Assembly (NCBI GenBank): GCA_049585815.1
Contig: JBAVAR010000131.1
Span: 1-50,318 of the forward strand
Reading direction: 5' to 3'
DNA: 50,318 bases
Source: DATLSM01 sp049585815
GTDB taxonomy: Bacteria; Actinomycetota; Thermoleophilia; Solirubrobacterales; 70-9
Shown: piece after piece, positions 48,839 to 50,318 of the stretch
How positions within the stretch are numbered: position 1 is the first letter of the stretch
Layout: each line of letters starts with the position of its first letter
Made by a program: the position numbers and the translations under genes
Notes under the pieces: model-generated
Told to the model about the DNA's origin: nothing
The model's database searches: none
Seen by the model: the letters and a program-made list of their open reading frames with translations, nothing else

Positions 48839-50028
48839 AGGACATCAGCGAGCGGTTGGCCGAGCTCCGCGACCGAGGGCTCCACCGCCGGCTGCGGCTG
48901 ATCAGCGGCCCCCAGGGGCCGCGGGTCCTGCTCGACGGGCGGGAGGTGCTCCTGCTCTGCTCCAACAACTACCTCGGGCTTGCCGATCACCCGAGGGTGA
49001 GGGAGGCGGCGGCCGAGGCGGCGCTGCGCTGGGGCGCGGGCGCGGGCGCCTCGCGGCTGATCTCGGGCAATATGGAGGCCCACCGCCAGCTCGAGTTGCA
49101 GCTGGCTCGGTTCAAGGGATATGCGGCGGCGCTGCTGTTCGGCTCCGGGTACCTCGCCAACCTGGGAGCGATCGCCGCCCTCACCGGGCCCGGTGAGGTC
49201 GTCTTCTCCGATGAGCTAAACCACGCCAGCATCATCGACGGCTGTCGGCTCTCACGGGCCGAGACCTTCGTCTATCGCCATCGCGATACCGAGCACCTGG
49301 CCTGGGGGCTGCGCGAGGCGGGAGGGCGCGGCTCGCTGATCGTCAGCGATGGAGTCTTCTCGATGGATGGCGACCTCGCCCCGCTGGAGGCGCTCGCCCG
49401 CCTGGCCCGGCGCCACGGTTGTCGCCTGATGGTCGATGAGGCGCACGCCACCGGGGCCCTCGGCCCCGGCGGGCGGGGCTCGGTTGCAGCCGCGGGGCTC
49501 AGCGGTGAGGTCGACGTCGTGATCGGCACCCTGGGCAAGGCCCTCGGCTCCTATGGAGCCTATGTCTGCGCAAATTCTGAAATAACCGAGTACCTGCTCA
49601 ATGCGGCGCGTCCATTCGTCTTCTCCACCGCCCCCCCTCCCCCGGTCCTCGCCGCGGCACTGGCAGCGCTTGAGTTGCTTGAATCCCAGCCACAACGGGT
49701 CGGGCGCCTGCGGGAGAACGCAAGGGCACTGCGTCGTGCCCTGAGCATCGAGGGTCTCCAGGCGGGCGGATCTGACACCCAGATCGTCCCCCTGCACCTC
49801 GGCGACCCAGAGCATGCGATGAGACTTTGCGAGGGCCTCCTTGAGCGCGGCGTCTTCGCCCAGGGGATCCGCCCGCCGACCGTTCCCGAGGGCACCTCAC
49901 GGCTGCGCTTTACGGTGATGTCGACCCACCGCCCCGGCGAGCTGCGGCGGGCCGCAGGGCTGGTCGGCGAGGTCGCCCGCGAGCTCGCCCTGATTCCGGG
50001 TGAGCGTCACCTTTCCCGCGCCGCCTGA
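48835..50028 (+). CDS. bioF: 8-amino-7-oxononanoate synthase
   Basis: PLP-dependent condensation of pimeloyl-ACP/CoA with alanine. In 397 residues: CSNNYLGLADHPRV near the N-terminus, GAGASRLISGNM, SDELNHASIIDGCRLS, DEAHATGALGPGGRG at 201-215 and the PLP lysine K235 in GTLGKALGSYG. The ATG overlaps the bioB stop (ATGA). Alpha-oxoamine synthases of this type include KBL (glycine acetyltransferase), but position between bioB and bioD makes BioF the clear reading. Confidence 0.95.
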   Translation: MKDISERLAELRDRGLHRRLRLISGPQGPRVLLDGREVLLLCSNNYLGLADHPRVREAAAEAALRWGAGAGASRLISGNMEAHRQLELQLARFKGYAAALLFGSGYLANLGAIAALTGPGEVVFSDELNHASIIDGCRLSRAETFVYRHRDTEHLAWGLREAGGRGSLIVSDGVFSMDGDLAPLEALARLARRHGCRLMVDEAHATGALGPGGRGSVAAAGLSGEVDVVIGTLGKALGSYGAYVCANSEITEYLLNAARPFVFSTAPPPPVLAAALAALELLESQPQRVGRLRENARALRRALSIEGLQAGGSDTQIVPLHLGDPEHAMRLCEGLLERGVFAQGIRPPTVPEGTSRLRFTVMSTHRPGELRRAAGLVGEVARELALIPGERHLSRAA

Positions 50029-50042
50029 GCTTGGAGGGACCG

Positions 50043-50318
50043 ATGGGCGGAATCCGGGCGGGGGTCTTTGTGAGCGGGACCGGGACCGGGGTCGGTAAGA
50101 CGGTCCTCGCGGCGACGATCGCCCATGGCCTGGCCAGGAGCGGCCGGCGGGTCGCCGTCTTCAAGCCCGCCGTCACCGGGCTCGATGAGGGAATCGAGAC
50201 CGACCACTCGCTGCTAAGACGGGCCGCCGGCTCGGCCCAGGGCGACGATCAGATCGCTCCCTACCGCTACGGCCCGCCGGCCTCCCCCCATCTCGCGGCG
50301 GCCCTGGCCGGCGAGGAG
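50043..50318 (+). CDS. bioD: Dethiobiotin synthetase, N-terminal part (cut by window end)
   Basis: 92 residues are visible, from an ATG with GGAGG six bases upstream, 15 bases after bioF. The N-terminus VFVSGTGTGVGKTVLAATIAHGL carries the BioD P-loop (GTxxGVGKT), followed by VAVFKPAVTGLDEG, the K-P-(V/I)-x-(T/S)-G substrate segment, and later SPHLAA. It closes the ureido ring of dethiobiotin with ATP and CO2. bioA, missing between these genes, may lie beyond the window. Confidence 0.93.
   Translation, partial: MGGIRAGVFVSGTGTGVGKTVLAATIAHGLARSGRRVAVFKPAVTGLDEGIETDHSLLRRAAGSAQGDDQIAPYRYGPPASPHLAAALAGEE

Noticed and set aside
1..50318. tRNA, rRNA, CRISPR arrays
   Set aside because: No cloverleaf-like segments with a T-loop sequence, no rRNA-like stretches and no regularly spaced repeats were found by reading both strands.

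Overview
The window is a dense, high-GC bacterial chromosome segment with many GTG/TTG starts and gene-to-gene overlaps of the ATGA/GTGA type. The gene content points to an actinobacterium: paired YrbE/MlaE permeases with an Mce-type ATPase and an MMPL protein, a HemQ-type coproheme decarboxylase, FprA, a PimA-like glycosyltransferase, and a holin-like/DUF3618 membrane pair. A deep lineage such as Thermoleophilia (Solirubrobacterales) would fit, but this is inference from content, not a phylogeny.

Layout. 1-3.7 kb (minus): a lipid-import operon of two MlaE permeases, an MlaF-type ATPase and an MMPL/RND protein cut by the window edge. 3.8-9.6 kb: a small lipoprotein (+), convergent with cobalamin-dependent methionine synthase and an aldehyde dehydrogenase (minus) that has a palindromic operator candidate. 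9.6-13.9 kb (minus): a GT4 glycosyltransferase fused to a flippase-like membrane domain, and a large membrane protein. 13.9-18.6 kb (+): HemQ, a zinc-ribbon PAS-like protein, FprA, BolA, Grx4 and, after a convergent IscA-family gene, DegV; this is a heme and Fe-S neighbourhood. 18.6-21.9 kb (minus): a nitrilase-TetR pair with an operator at its promoter, three small membrane genes (one of 44 residues) and a twice-frameshifted SDR.

21.9-29.6 kb is an acyl-CoA catabolic locus. Five tightly overlapping minus-strand genes (enoyl-CoA hydratase-like, carboxyltransferase, BKACE, alpha-methylacyl-CoA racemase-like, MerR) face two plus-strand acyl-CoA dehydrogenases. It resembles a liu (leucine/isovalerate) locus in composition but lacks a biotin carboxylase and an HMG-CoA lyase, and its substrate is unknown.

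29.6-36.1 kb looks accessory. It has a terminator-like hairpin, two SRPBCC proteins, an ECF sigma factor with a SnoaL-like C-terminus in an overlapping operon with VOC and RibD-like proteins, an SDR, a DUF1275 protein, a secreted protein, and most of the long non-coding gaps in the window. 36.1-41.5 kb carries a GAP-family membrane protein, DUF4234 and DUF4389 membrane proteins, two SDRs, a deazaflavin-dependent nitroreductase and a metallo-beta-lactamase-fold lactonase. 41.5-44.4 kb (minus) is a GT2-glycerol kinase-acyltransferase group. 44.5-50.3 kb (+) holds a stand-alone biotinyl domain, a decarboxylase-like crotonase, an AlkA-type glycosylase, a diguanylate cyclase and bioB-bioF-bioD (the last cut by the window end). 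Biotin synthesis, the biotinyl carrier and the carboxyltransferase at 24.7 kb could belong to one biotin-dependent carboxylase economy.

No rRNA, tRNA, CRISPR array, riboswitch or intact insertion sequence was recognised.
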